Assembly: GCF_964065165.1 (NCBI RefSeq)
Contig: NZ_OZ061549.1
Coordinates: 1,178,001-1,242,000, forward strand
Length of the DNA: 64,000 nucleotides
Direction of reading: 5' to 3'
Origin: Levilactobacillus yonginensis
GTDB lineage: Bacteria > Bacillota > Bacilli > Lactobacillales > Lactobacillaceae
Part shown: one piece after another, positions 1 to 7,974 of the stretch
Layout: each line of letters begins with the position of its first letter
How positions within the stretch are numbered: the first letter of the stretch is position 1
Notes under the pieces: generated by a model
What the model was told of the DNA's origin: nothing
Database searches by the model: none
What the model saw: only the letters and a program-made list of their open reading frames with translations
Translations under genes and position numbers: made by a program

Positions 1-955
1 CGCCCCCAACAAATCCTAACGCCAACGGAACCGTTAACTCGCCGTGGAGCTCACCATCCGTGAGCCACCAGCGACTGAGTCCACGATACTGACCTGAGCG
101 ACTGGCATAAGCGTGAACACCACTTTCGACGGCTCGCCAATCATTGCCCATTGCTAAGACGACCGCGTCGATGCCGTTCATGATTCCCTTATTATGGGTC
201 ACTGCCCGGTACGGATCAACTTGCGCGTACTCACTCGCCGCCACCAGACGTTGTGCCACCACGGCACCAGACATGGTTTTCGTCCGCAATTGAGCAACGG
301 GCACCACACAAGAGGCAGTTGCTAAACTGTGTGTGGCATAATTACTTAGAATACTCATTAAAATATCTACGTCGCAGCTGGCTTTAATATCCGCCGCAAC
401 GGCTTCAGTCAACGTATTGACCAAGTTAGCCCCCATAGCTTCACCAACGTCAATGAACAGGTCTAATGAGACCCAATCTGGTGGTAAGCAACGAACCCGA
501 ATCGAACGGGCCCCACCGCCATGTGTCAATAATGATGGGTGAGCAGCGTCAGCCACCTTTAAAAGACGAGGTGTCCTATGCTTCAACCAGGCTGCCAGCT
601 CTTCCTGATCTGCCACGTGACTGAAGACAATCTGCCCCATCACTTCACGTTGGCCGACCTGCGTCGTGATACCAACATCGCTGGTTAATAACCGGCCACC
701 ATTGCTCGCCGCAGCAATCACAGAGGGTTCCTCCGTCACCATCGGTACGGCAATCGTTTGCCTATCGACGCGTAGATTAACTGCAACCCCCTCCGGTAAA
801 CCATAGGTTGTCAGGTAATTCTCTATGAGATCTTCATCGGTTGCCTGCCGGTGAGTGGCCAACGTTCCTAACTGAGCCACCGCTAAGTGACTCTGGGCAG
901 CCAGCTGATCTCGCCGAACTCCATAAGGTAACTTGTAGAATGGACGATTGTCCAT
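1..955 (-). CDS. mvaA: Hydroxymethylglutaryl-CoA reductase, class II, 3'-truncated by window edge
   Basis: This is the N-terminal ~318 residues of a bacterial HMG-CoA reductase, which interconverts HMG-CoA and mevalonate and in lactobacilli feeds isoprenoid synthesis. I translated it by hand because the frame runs off the left edge. Visible family motifs are ENYLTTYGLPEGVAVNL near residue 45, VPMVTEEPSVIAAAS, the substrate-region DVGEAMGANLVNT, THNKGIMNGIDAV, and GELTVPLALGFVGG at the edge. The ATG at 955 follows a strong AGGAGGTG site. It starts 12 nt after the ppx stop, so it is probably the third gene of a trpS-ppx-mvaA transcript. The remaining ~100 residues lie outside the window. Confidence 0.95.
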   Translation of the reverse strand, partial: MDNRPFYKLPYGVRRDQLAAQSHLAVAQLGTLATHRQATDEDLIENYLTTYGLPEGVAVNLRVDRQTIAVPMVTEEPSVIAAASNGGRLLTSDVGITTQVGQREVMGQIVFSHVADQEELAAWLKHRTPRLLKVADAAHPSLLTHGGGARSIRVRCLPPDWVSLDLFIDVGEAMGANLVNTLTEAVAADIKASCDVDILMSILSNYATHSLATASCVVPVAQLRTKTMSGAVVAQRLVAASEYAQVDPYRAVTHNKGIMNGIDAVVLAMGNDWRAVESGVHAYASRSGQYRGLSRWWLTDGELHGELTVPLALGFVGG

Positions 956-967
956 CGCAAACACCTC

Positions 968-1888
968 CTAGTGTTGACTCACGTACTCAGAAATAATGCC
1001 CTCGCGCACACCACTTTCAGAGAAAATGACTCGGTCAGAGTCCAGCATCTGCAGTAATGTAACCAATGGCAGCATCCCACCGACAATAATGTCGGCTCGC
1101 TCTGCTTCCAAACCGGAAATACGTTTTCGTTCCATCAACGGCACACGGAGTAACCGCTCAAACGTCTGCATCACTTGCCCCGTAGTCAATCGGTAACCGT
1201 GGATATTTTCCACGTGCAGAATCTTTTGTTGCTGGCGATTCATTCGAGCCAGAGTTCGGTTAGCACCGCCTAGCAAGACGAGTGGCAATTGCTTGGCATC
1301 GTTTAACCACCAAATATCGCGGAGTCGTTCACGCAAAAAGACTTGTGCGGAAAAGAGATCGACGGCCGTCACCAAATCGTCCAGGTGGAACTGTTCCGAC
1401 AGGTTGACTGCACCAAAAGGAACACTGATCAGACTGGCATCTTTGCCATCCCGCACATGGACCAGCTCGCAACTGGCACCACCAGTGTCGAGCAACAAGC
1501 AATCCTTGACTTTCAGCCGGTTTACAGCGCCCAGATAATCATAATAGGCTTCCTGGTCACCAGACAATACTTCGATCTGGATTCCGGTAGCGGCAGCGAC
1601 CCGGGTCAAAAATTCATCCCGGTTGCGTGCCTGACGAACAGCCGCCGTCGCAATCCCCCGGACGATGAGGTTGGGGAGGTGTTCATAATAGGGCCTGAAA
1701 GATTTTAAGGCCGCAACGGTCCGATCCATCGCCTTAGGCTGCAGGATTTTCTCGGGACCCATTCCCTCGGACAGACGACTGTCGACCTTTACCCGATTGA
1801 CCTCACGGTAGGAACCGTCGTCATGCAGTTCATTAACGGCCATCCGGACTGAATTAGAGCCCAAATCAACAATGGCTAGGTTTTGCAT
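968..1888 (-). CDS. ppx: Ppx/GppA-family exopolyphosphatase / pppGpp phosphohydrolase
   Basis: A 306-residue member of the ASKHA-fold Ppx/GppA family, which hydrolyses terminal phosphate from polyphosphate or pppGpp in the cytoplasm. The N-terminal phosphate-1 loop is AIVDLGSNSVRM at residues 5-16, and the second nucleotide-binding segment LLLDTGGASCEL lies near residues 130-142. It is shorter than E. coli Ppx (about 510) and matches the short two-lobe form without the C-terminal HD-like domain. A GGGGGATG site precedes the ATG. Only 20 nt separate it from the trpS stop, and mvaA follows 12 nt downstream, so co-transcription is likely. Polyphosphate versus pppGpp specificity cannot be read from sequence. 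Confidence 0.9.
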   Translation of the reverse strand: MQNLAIVDLGSNSVRMAVNELHDDGSYREVNRVKVDSRLSEGMGPEKILQPKAMDRTVAALKSFRPYYEHLPNLIVRGIATAAVRQARNRDEFLTRVAAATGIQIEVLSGDQEAYYDYLGAVNRLKVKDCLLLDTGGASCELVHVRDGKDASLISVPFGAVNLSEQFHLDDLVTAVDLFSAQVFLRERLRDIWWLNDAKQLPLVLLGGANRTLARMNRQQQKILHVENIHGYRLTTGQVMQTFERLLRVPLMERKRISGLEAERADIIVGGMLPLVTLLQMLDSDRVIFSESGVREGIISEYVSQH

Positions 1889-1908
1889 TGTTCATCCCCC
1901 GTTTCGCT

Positions 1909-2928
1909 TTAGCCGAAGTAATCGATACCAATGGCGTGACGGACTTCGCGAAGCGTTTGAGCAGCCACTTGGTTGGCCTTCTCACTCCCCTGCTTGAGGA
2001 TATCGTAAACTGCACCCTCATCAGCAGCGAAGGCTTCACGACGTTCACGGATTGGCTGTAACTTCGCCTGTAAGACGTCGTTTAAGTACCGCTTAATTTT
2101 AACATCGCCGAGACCACCGTGCTGGTATTGTGCTTTCAATTCTTCGACGTGTTCATGGTCGTCCGCGAAAATGTCCAAGTAAGTGAAGACCGTGTTGCCT
2201 TCCACGTGACCAGGATCTTCAATGTGAATATGTTCAGGATCAGTGTACATGGACATGATCTTCTTTTGAATCGTGTCGGCACTGTCACCCAAGTAAATGG
2301 CATTGTCGAGGGACTTGCTCATCTTAGCATTCCCATCGAGCCCAGGAATCCGGCCTTGGCCCTTAGGTGGGAAGTAGCCCTCAGGTTCCACCAGAATTTC
2401 CTGCTGATAGATATTGTTAAAGCTCCGCACAATTTCACGAGTCTGTTCCAGCATTGGTTCTTGGTCTTCACCTACGGGAACCGTGTCGGCCTTAAACGCA
2501 GTAATATCAGCAGCTTGGCTAACTGGGTAGATAAAGAAACCGGCTGGGACACTTTCACCAAATGCCTTTTGTTTGATTTCAGATTTAACCGTTGGGTTCC
2601 GATTTAGCCGGGAAACGGAAACGAGGTTTAAATAAGCCATCGTCAATTCATTCAGGGCCGGAATTTGTGATTGCACCAAAATCGTGGATTTAGCGGGATC
2701 GATACCCACAGCTAAGTAATCCAAGGCCACTTGTAAGAGACTGTGGCGAATTTTTTCGGGATCACGGGCATTGTCGGTCAGGGCCTGCATATCAGCAATC
2801 ATGATATAGGTGTCATAGTCACCGGTGTTTTGTAACGCCACCCGATTTTTAAGTGACCCAACGTAATGGCCGATGTGCAGTTTACCGGTTGGTCGATCAC
2901 CTGTTAAAATAACGTGTTTCTTGCTCAT
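1909..2928 (-). CDS. trpS: Tryptophanyl-tRNA synthetase
   Basis: A 339-residue class I aminoacyl-tRNA synthetase charging tRNA-Trp. The first class signature appears as [16 protein letters not shown] at residues 10-25. The KMSKS-type loop is [12 protein letters not shown] near residues 201-212. Length is normal for bacterial TrpRS. The tryptophan-specific T-box leader immediately upstream independently supports the assignment. The ATG at 2928 lies just past the attenuator hairpin, with an AGAAAGGATG site. It heads a probable trpS-ppx-mvaA transcript, which would tie the two downstream genes to tryptophan charging unless an internal promoter exists. Confidence 0.97.
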   Translation of the reverse strand: MSKKHVILTGDRPTGKLHIGHYVGSLKNRVALQNTGDYDTYIMIADMQALTDNARDPEKIRHSLLQVALDYLAVGIDPAKSTILVQSQIPALNELTMAYLNLVSVSRLNRNPTVKSEIKQKAFGESVPAGFFIYPVSQAADITAFKADTVPVGEDQEPMLEQTREIVRSFNNIYQQEILVEPEGYFPPKGQGRIPGLDGNAKMSKSLDNAIYLGDSADTIQKKIMSMYTDPEHIHIEDPGHVEGNTVFTYLDIFADDHEHVEELKAQYQHGGLGDVKIKRYLNDVLQAKLQPIRERREAFAADEGAVYDILKQGSEKANQVAAQTLREVRHAIGIDYFG

Positions 2929-2946
2929 AAATGTTCATCCTTTCTG

Positions 2947-3161
2947 AAAAAGCGCCCTACTGACTAATGCCAATAGGACGCTCATGCGCGGTACCACCTA
3001 ATTTGTGGCCAATTTGACCACCACTTTTGTCGTTAACGGGACACCGCGATAATTTAATTATCGGTTTAAATAACACACAGCTTGAGTCCATTTCAACCAT
3101 AAAATCGTTTCAGCACGGGCGATTTCTCTCTGATATCGGTCTACTACTCTCAAGTAACTAT
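2947..3161 (-). promoter_or_regulatory. Tryptophan T-box leader with attenuator
   Basis: Read on the minus strand, the leader carries the stem I elements AGAGAG and GCTGAAA, then the specifier loop GAAATGGACTC with a TGG (Trp) specifier near 3086-3091. The T-box core AGGTGGTACCGCG is at 2986-3000. An intrinsic terminator (AGCGTCCTA pairing with TAGGGCGCT, then T5) sits at 2947-2982, just before trpS. By T-box logic, uncharged tRNA-Trp stabilises the antiterminator and allows trpS transcription. Confidence 0.93.
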
Positions 3162-3167
3162 CCCTAT

Positions 3168-3196
3168 ATTTTAGTGGTTTTGGGGCAGAATGTAAA
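3168..3196 (-). promoter_or_regulatory. Promoter of trpS T-box transcript
   Basis: TTTACA at 3191-3196 and TAAAAT at 3168-3173 are separated by 17 nt. This places +1 just before stem I of the T-box leader. It is a sigma-A-type match read by eye. Confidence 0.7.
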
Positions 3197-3607
3197 CTGT
3201 CAGGGACTTGCAAAATTTCTGGCCCACCAAGCATCGTCTGAAAACGGCCAAGTCTTTTTCTAATCATCGCCCATCTGGCGGTCAAGGTCAATCAAATTCG
3301 GTGGTACAGACCCAACTATCGTTTCACTGATTAATTCACCGAACTTAACGACTAATTAGCTGACGAGTGATTGAAAGGAATACTTATTATAGGAACAATC
3401 TGCTCGACTAGCAGCGCTAATTTGCCTGACTGATCGGAGGTTATGGGCTAAAAGTGGGGACAACTTGAAGTCGTCAGGACCAGTCGCCCAATCAACCGTC
3501 TACTGATATTTTCCGCCGCGGTAGCCCTTCAGCTGGCCGGGTGAGTGACAGCTGAGGCTGACAACCGGGATTATTCACAATAAGTTGGCTCAAAGCGGTG
3601 TGTTTGA
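3197..3607. other. Intergenic region, no gene recognised
   Basis: About 410 nt between the divergent trpS and helD promoters. I see no convincing reading frame with a ribosome site, no tRNA and no long inverted repeat. The short frame at 3058-3291 (minus) overlaps the T-box leader and is not a gene. Confidence 0.5.
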
Positions 3608-3636
3608 TTGACACAGCCTCGAATAATGACTAAACT
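3608..3636 (+). promoter_or_regulatory. helD promoter
   Basis: A perfect TTGACA at 3608-3613 and TAAACT at 3631-3636, 17 nt apart. Transcription would start near 3643. That rules out the in-frame TTG at 3636 as a start and supports the TTG at 3675. Confidence 0.75.
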
Positions 3637-3674
3637 TGTTAGGCAATTTAGCCTATCCAAAGGAGGCGGTCATT

Positions 3675-5981
3675 TTGACCACCAGCGAACAAACACAGGA
3701 ACAACAGCGTGTTGACCACGTGGCCCAGCAAATCGGTAACCGCATTGATAAGACGACGGCGGATTACAATGCCGCCCATCAAGAACTGCGGAACGTGCTG
3801 AAGAACTACAGTGAAAACACCTCGGTCAACTGGTTCGAAGTCGATGACCGAATTGAAACCAGTGCCGAGCTGCAACAGCAACGGGCGTTGGTCTCCCGGC
3901 TAACTGAAAACCAGAATATTATTCAAGATCAACTCGACACTTTTAAAGAACTCCAAAAATCCCCGTACTTTGGCCGTATTGATATTCAGGACCCAGAAGA
4001 AACGTCTCCTGAATCCCTCTACATCGGCACCGCCTCCTTCGTGGACGATGACCAAAACTTCTTGGTCTACGACTGGCGAGCCCCCATTTCTAGTATCTAC
4101 TACAATGGCGTGCTGGGCAAAGTTGCCTATAGTACGCCCGCTGGTGACCAACAGACGGAACTCTTGAAGAAACGGCAATTTTTGATTCAAAACGGCAAAA
4201 TTGAAAGTATGTTCGATACCAACGAAACTGTTGGTGACGAGATGCTCCAACACGCCCTAGGTGAACAAAACGACGCCACTATGCAAAACATCGTGGCTAC
4301 CATCCAGCGAGAGCAAAACGACATTATCCGGGATACCCGCAGCGACCTGCTGGTGGTTCAAGGGGTCGCGGGGTCTGGTAAAACGTCCGCTATTTTACAA
4401 CGGATCGCCTTTCTGCTTTATCACAGTCGGCGGGACTTAGAGGCCGACCAAATCGTCCTCTTCTCGCCTAACCGCTTATTCAGTCACTATATCAGCGACG
4501 TCCTCCCTAGCCTAGGTGAACGAAACATGCGTCAAGTCACGCTGGCTGAATTTTTAACACAACGGTTCCAGGGCCTCAACGTGCAAACTCAGTTCGAACG
4601 CTACGAGGCCGACCAACAACAGCCCGTAAACCTCCCACTGCGAAATTTCCGCGAGAGCGCCGACATGATGACCGCCGTCAAAGACTACTGTTACCAAGTT
4701 ACTCCCGCCGAGCTAAAATTCACCGACATTCGTTTCAAGAGTCGGGTCTTCTTCGACCGCGAGGAAATTCGTGAGATTTATGCCCAATTTCCAGACGCTA
4801 CGGCACCGGCCGACCGGTTACTTCGCACCAAGAACGCACTTGAGAAACGCCTTAGACACCGAATTGCCGAAGAAGCTAAGGAAGACTGGGTTCGCGATGA
4901 AATCGACCAGTTAAGTGATGAAGACTATCACAACCTTTTGGGTGAAAAACACCTGGGTAAGTTTGAACAACTCGACGATGAAATCGACTTTATTGCCCGC
5001 CAGATTGTTCGAAAACGATTGCGACCAGTCGACGACGCCATTTACAACGGCTATTTTCTAGACACTTACAGTCAATACACAGCTTTCCTTAAACAGTGTC
5101 CACTACCAGAGACCGTCGCACCGGCTGACTGGCAACACGTCATCGCTACCTACCAACACGACATTGAGTTTCACAAATTGGCACTGACGGATGCCGCCCC
5201 ATTGCTTTACCTGCGGGACATTCTTGCAGGTGGCGGCGCCAACCACCGCATGCAACACCTCTTCGTGGATGAGATGCAAGACTATTCAATGGCCCAACTG
5301 ATCTACTTACAACACGCCTTTCCACGGGCTAAGCTCACGCTGCTAGGCGACAGTGAACAGGCCCTCTTCAAGGCCGTTGAAGCCCCCGAAAAAATTTTAA
5401 AGAAGCTGGATAGCGCCCTAAACGTCAAACGATCGCGTTTGATTACGCTGCACCGGTCTTATCGATCCACGCTCCCCATCACGACCTTCGCCAAGGCCCT
5501 CTTACCTGACGGCGACAAGATTGAAGCCTTTAACCGTCCGGGAGACTTGCCGAAAGTTGTTCTGCGTTACGATGAAGCCTCAGCGTTCAAAGCACTCGCC
5601 CATGAACTCAAATTAGAGTTGGCCACTAGCGGCACCGTGGCGATTCTGACCAAGAGTACTGCTGAAGCCAAGTACGTTTACCAGGAGCTTCACCGGGACT
5701 TTGACCTGACCCGGTTAACGGATACTGACCGCTCACTGCCCAAAGGGGTGGTCGTCCTGCCAATTTATCTGGCTAAAGGGTTGGAATTTGACAGTGTCAT
5801 TGCCTACAACGTGTCTGCAGACAATTATCCGGATGAACAATTGACCGGGACACTTTACACCATTGCCTCGCGTGCCATGCATCACCTGACGCTCCTGTGC
5901 ATTGGCCCCGCTTCCCCCCTAATTGCTTCTGGCAACATTCCTCAGGCGGACCTGCAGATTGAACATGAATTACAAAACTAA
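3675..5981 (+). CDS. helD: HelD-like RNA polymerase-associated superfamily 1 helicase/ATPase
   Basis: A 768-residue UvrD-like superfamily 1 protein resembling Firmicutes HelD, which binds RNA polymerase and helps recycle stalled complexes. The N-terminus is a charged, probably coiled-coil arm (residues 1-100), as in HelD. Walker A is GVAGSGKTS near residues 230-238. The Walker B-like HLFVDEMQDYS lies near 535, followed by LLGDSEQALF, the TLHRSYRSTLPI motif IV region and the C-terminal KGLEFDSVIAYN motif. I place the start at TTG 3675, 9 nt after AAGGAGG. The upstream TTG at 3636 overlaps the -10 box. A terminator follows. General DNA-helicase annotation is the alternative, but the arm and lineage favour HelD. 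Confidence 0.88.
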   Translation: MTTSEQTQEQQRVDHVAQQIGNRIDKTTADYNAAHQELRNVLKNYSENTSVNWFEVDDRIETSAELQQQRALVSRLTENQNIIQDQLDTFKELQKSPYFGRIDIQDPEETSPESLYIGTASFVDDDQNFLVYDWRAPISSIYYNGVLGKVAYSTPAGDQQTELLKKRQFLIQNGKIESMFDTNETVGDEMLQHALGEQNDATMQNIVATIQREQNDIIRDTRSDLLVVQGVAGSGKTSAILQRIAFLLYHSRRDLEADQIVLFSPNRLFSHYISDVLPSLGERNMRQVTLAEFLTQRFQGLNVQTQFERYEADQQQPVNLPLRNFRESADMMTAVKDYCYQVTPAELKFTDIRFKSRVFFDREEIREIYAQFPDATAPADRLLRTKNALEKRLRHRIAEEAKEDWVRDEIDQLSDEDYHNLLGEKHLGKFEQLDDEIDFIARQIVRKRLRPVDDAIYNGYFLDTYSQYTAFLKQCPLPETVAPADWQHVIATYQHDIEFHKLALTDAAPLLYLRDILAGGGANHRMQHLFVDEMQDYSMAQLIYLQHAFPRAKLTLLGDSEQALFKAVEAPEKILKKLDSALNVKRSRLITLHRSYRSTLPITTFAKALLPDGDKIEAFNRPGDLPKVVLRYDEASAFKALAHELKLELATSGTVAILTKSTAEAKYVYQELHRDFDLTRLTDTDRSLPKGVVVLPIYLAKGLEFDSVIAYNVSADNYPDEQLTGTLYTIASRAMHHLTLLCIGPASPLIASGNIPQADLQIEHELQN

Positions 5982-6030
5982 CGCGATACTTTCACGGGGG
6001 TGTTACGTGAAACATCGCAGGTCAATTCAG

Positions 6031-6064
6031 AACGGATCGTAGCGTTGGCTACGATTCGTTTTTT
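6031..6064 (+). terminator. Intrinsic terminator after helD
   Basis: AACGGATCGTAGC pairs with GCTACGATTCGTT around a 3-4 nt loop and is followed by a T run. Confidence 0.85.
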
Positions 6065-6132
6065 GTCTCCGCCACCACCTTCCGTTACCTTAACGAAACC
6101 GCTATACTGAAAGTTAAGGGGATGACGGTATT

Positions 6133-6456
6133 ATGCATTTATCTAAGGGACAACAGCTAACGGTGGCCTTCATCGGTTGCATCGTCTTAGGCTTCCCACT
6201 ATTCTTAATTATTGATGGCAGTCTTGAATTTGCTATGGGCAACTTAGACCACCCTGACACGTTCATCCTTTTAGGATTATTACTCCTAAGCCTTGTTGGT
6301 CTAGTAGGCACTATTGTCTTCGGCTGGCGTTGGTACTATTACCGATGGCAAAATTTGCCGACCAGCTCAAAAATACTCACCGGCTTGTACATTCTGGCCC
6401 TATTGATTGGAACGGTTACGTGGATTATCCTCAATCATAACTTGCCACTTAAGTAA
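6133..6456 (+). CDS. Small membrane protein, function unknown
   Basis: A 107-residue protein with three hydrophobic segments (about residues 9-29, 45-67 and 84-103) and short polar links, so it is predicted to be an integral membrane protein. I recognise no family. The ATG follows AAGGGGATGACGG, a reasonable ribosome site. The last codons lie inside a 14-bp inverted repeat that looks like a terminator stem. An IS200-type element begins immediately after that stem. Confidence 0.65.
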   Translation: MHLSKGQQLTVAFIGCIVLGFPLFLIIDGSLEFAMGNLDHPDTFILLGLLLLSLVGLVGTIVFGWRWYYYRWQNLPTSSKILTGLYILALLIGTVTWIILNHNLPLK

Positions 6457-6480
6457 AGATGATAGCGGCAAGTTATGATT
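6433..6480 (+). repeat. 14-bp perfect inverted repeat, probable terminator stem abutted by IS
   Basis: AATCATAACTTGCC (6433-6446) is the exact inverse complement of 6467-6480. The stem includes the stop codon of the upstream gene. A plus-strand terminator would need a T run here, but A-rich DNA at the IS200-type end follows instead. Confidence 0.6.
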
Positions 6481-7240
6481 AAAATAAAAACCACCCGTTG
6501 AACGGGTGGTTTTCTCGAGGGCTATAAGCCCTGGATACTGGCCAGCGTCTCAAGGCGCTGGCTTTTGTGTGTCAAAGCCAAATTGCGTTTGCCACTTTTG
6601 CTGCCGCTTTAAGCGGCGTTTGTATTACTTACCCTGACCCTTGAAAGGGTCTTCATACTCCCGAACGCTGAGTCTATCCACCGCCTGATCACTTTTTTCT
6701 TGATCACGAATATATTTTTTGATGGTGGCTTCGTTCAAGCCCACCGTGCTCACGTAGTATCCGATTGACCAGAAATGTCGATTTCCAAATTTATATTTCA
6801 AATTTGCATGCTGGTCAAACATCATCAACGCACTTTTTCCCTTTAAATATCCCATAAAGCTCGACACACTGAGCTTGGGTGGGATACTTACCAGGAGATG
6901 AACATGATCTGGCATCATATGACCTTCCAAAATCTTGACCCCTTTATACTGGCATAAAAGTCGAATATCCTCCTGTAAGTCACGTCGATATTGATTATAA
7001 ATCATCTTTCTCCTATACTTTGGAGTGAATACGATATGGTACTTGCATAACCACTTTGTGTGCGCAAGACTGTTGAGTTTATTCGCCATTTAAAAAGTCC
7101 CCTTTCGATTTAGCAATGTTGGCTTCGACACCTACATTCTAATTCTTATGGAGGGCTTTTTGGTACAACCGATCTATTATCCGCCCGCATAGCGGGTGGG
7201 TTTTTGTTTCGCACGCTTTAGCGTGCTCAACTGGGCCTAA
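6481..7240 (-). mobile_element. IS200/IS605-type insertion sequence (tnpA only)
   Basis: The element carries a Y1 transposase gene with subterminal hairpins at both ends, as expected for a family that lacks terminal inverted repeats. A CCACCCG/CGGGTGG hairpin lies at 6488-6510 and CCGCCCGC/GCGGGTGG at 7181-7200. Further hairpins (GCACGC/GCGTGC near 7211-7226, CCAGCG/CGCTGG near 6542-6565) lie close by. Exact ends are not determinable by eye. I place them between the 6433-6480 stem and the 7252-7285 terminator. No tnpB is present. Confidence 0.75.
6625..7089 (-). CDS. tnpA: IS200-family Y1 transposase TnpA
   Basis: A 154-residue HUH single-strand transposase. The metal-binding HVH (residues 62-64, in MMPDHVHLLV) and the candidate nucleophile Tyr126 (in ATIKKYIRDQE) are both intact. 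The N-terminal KYHIVFTPKYRRK is typical of the family. Length is usual for IS200 TnpA, so the enzyme appears functional. The ATG follows AAAGGGGAC. These enzymes transpose single-stranded DNA by peel-and-paste next to short target motifs. Confidence 0.95.
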   Translation of the reverse strand: MANKLNSLAHTKWLCKYHIVFTPKYRRKMIYNQYRRDLQEDIRLLCQYKGVKILEGHMMPDHVHLLVSIPPKLSVSSFMGYLKGKSALMMFDQHANLKYKFGNRHFWSIGYYVSTVGLNEATIKKYIRDQEKSDQAVDRLSVREYEDPFKGQGK

Positions 7241-7251
7241 AGGCACTACTC

Positions 7252-7285
7252 AAAAAGGAGCAGGAAAATTTCCTGCTCCTTTTAT
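7252..7285 (-). terminator. Bidirectional terminator
   Basis: AAAGGAGCAGGAAA pairs with TTTCCTGCTCCTTT, nearly perfect, with T runs on both strands. It serves the minus-strand gene ending at 7305. Confidence 0.85.
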
Positions 7286-7304
7286 ATGTCCTATCATTTC
7301 ACAG

Positions 7305-7766
7305 TTATGCGTTCACAGGACTCTTCATCGTCTTAAACTTTGCCTGACGATCGTAGGTCTGGTACCCTTTGTAAAAGTGCACGTGTTTTTTGGTAACCTT
7401 TACCTTATAAGTCAACCGTTGACCGTCGAACTGAACCTGAGTCCCTTTGGGCGAATACTGAATACCAGATAACCGGTAAACATGCTTGCCTAGTGACTGG
7501 TACTTCAGCTTTTTCAATCCATACCCTGGTAACCGATAGAAACGATGGCTAACGGCATCCTGTTCAAAAACATTCCCCGTGCTTTTGGACTTGGCGTACG
7601 TAATGTAGGCTTTATTGCCATCCTTGCCGTTGTAATACCAAGTGTGGCGCAGCCCCTTGGGTGTTCCGGCGTGCCAAGTTGCGGCATCTGCTGATGAAAC
7701 ATCGACCATCGCCAACCCCATAGTGGCAACGGCCAAGCCAATCAAAAAAACTGATTTATGCATCAT
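7305..7766 (-). CDS. Small secreted protein, function unknown
   Basis: A 153-residue protein with a clear signal peptide (residues 1 to about 28, ending SADAA). The mature part of about 125 residues is rich in Lys, Tyr, Gly and His (for example KHVYRLSGIQYSP, KKHVHFYKGYQ). Such basic aromatic composition is common in small exported lactobacillus proteins of unknown role. I recognise no catalytic motif. The start ATG follows GGGGAGGAACC. A terminator closes the transcript. It opens the 7-26 kb tract of exported proteins. Confidence 0.75.
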   Translation of the reverse strand: MMHKSVFLIGLAVATMGLAMVDVSSADAATWHAGTPKGLRHTWYYNGKDGNKAYITYAKSKSTGNVFEQDAVSHRFYRLPGYGLKKLKYQSLGKHVYRLSGIQYSPKGTQVQFDGQRLTYKVKVTKKHVHFYKGYQTYDRQAKFKTMKSPVNA

Positions 7767-7915
7767 GATGGTTCCTCCCCTAAATTGTCTGAGTCAATGT
7801 GCTTTCTTGAGAGTACACGTTACGGTCGGGAAATACAAGCACAGATTGGACAAACACGCTGATTGTCTTTTCTATAAATACTTAGCAATCCTATCTCAAA
7901 AACTTAAAATTATAC

Positions 7916-7964
7916 CACGTCCTAAATCCCCCAACCGATCAACGGCAGGGGGATTTAGGACGTG
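7916..7964 (-). terminator. Perfect 17-bp inverted repeat, likely terminator of the phosphatase gene
   Basis: Positions 7916-7932 and 7948-7964 are exact inverse complements around a 15-nt loop. It lies 11 nt past the stop of the minus-strand phosphatase gene. On that strand it is followed by GGTATAATTTTAAGTTTTT, an imperfect T-rich tail. Confidence 0.65.
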
Positions 7965-7974
7965 CTCCCTCGAG

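Noticed and set aside
3058-3291. 77-residue minus-strand frame upstream of trpS
   Set aside because: It overlaps the trpS promoter and T-box stem I, whose conserved elements explain the sequence.
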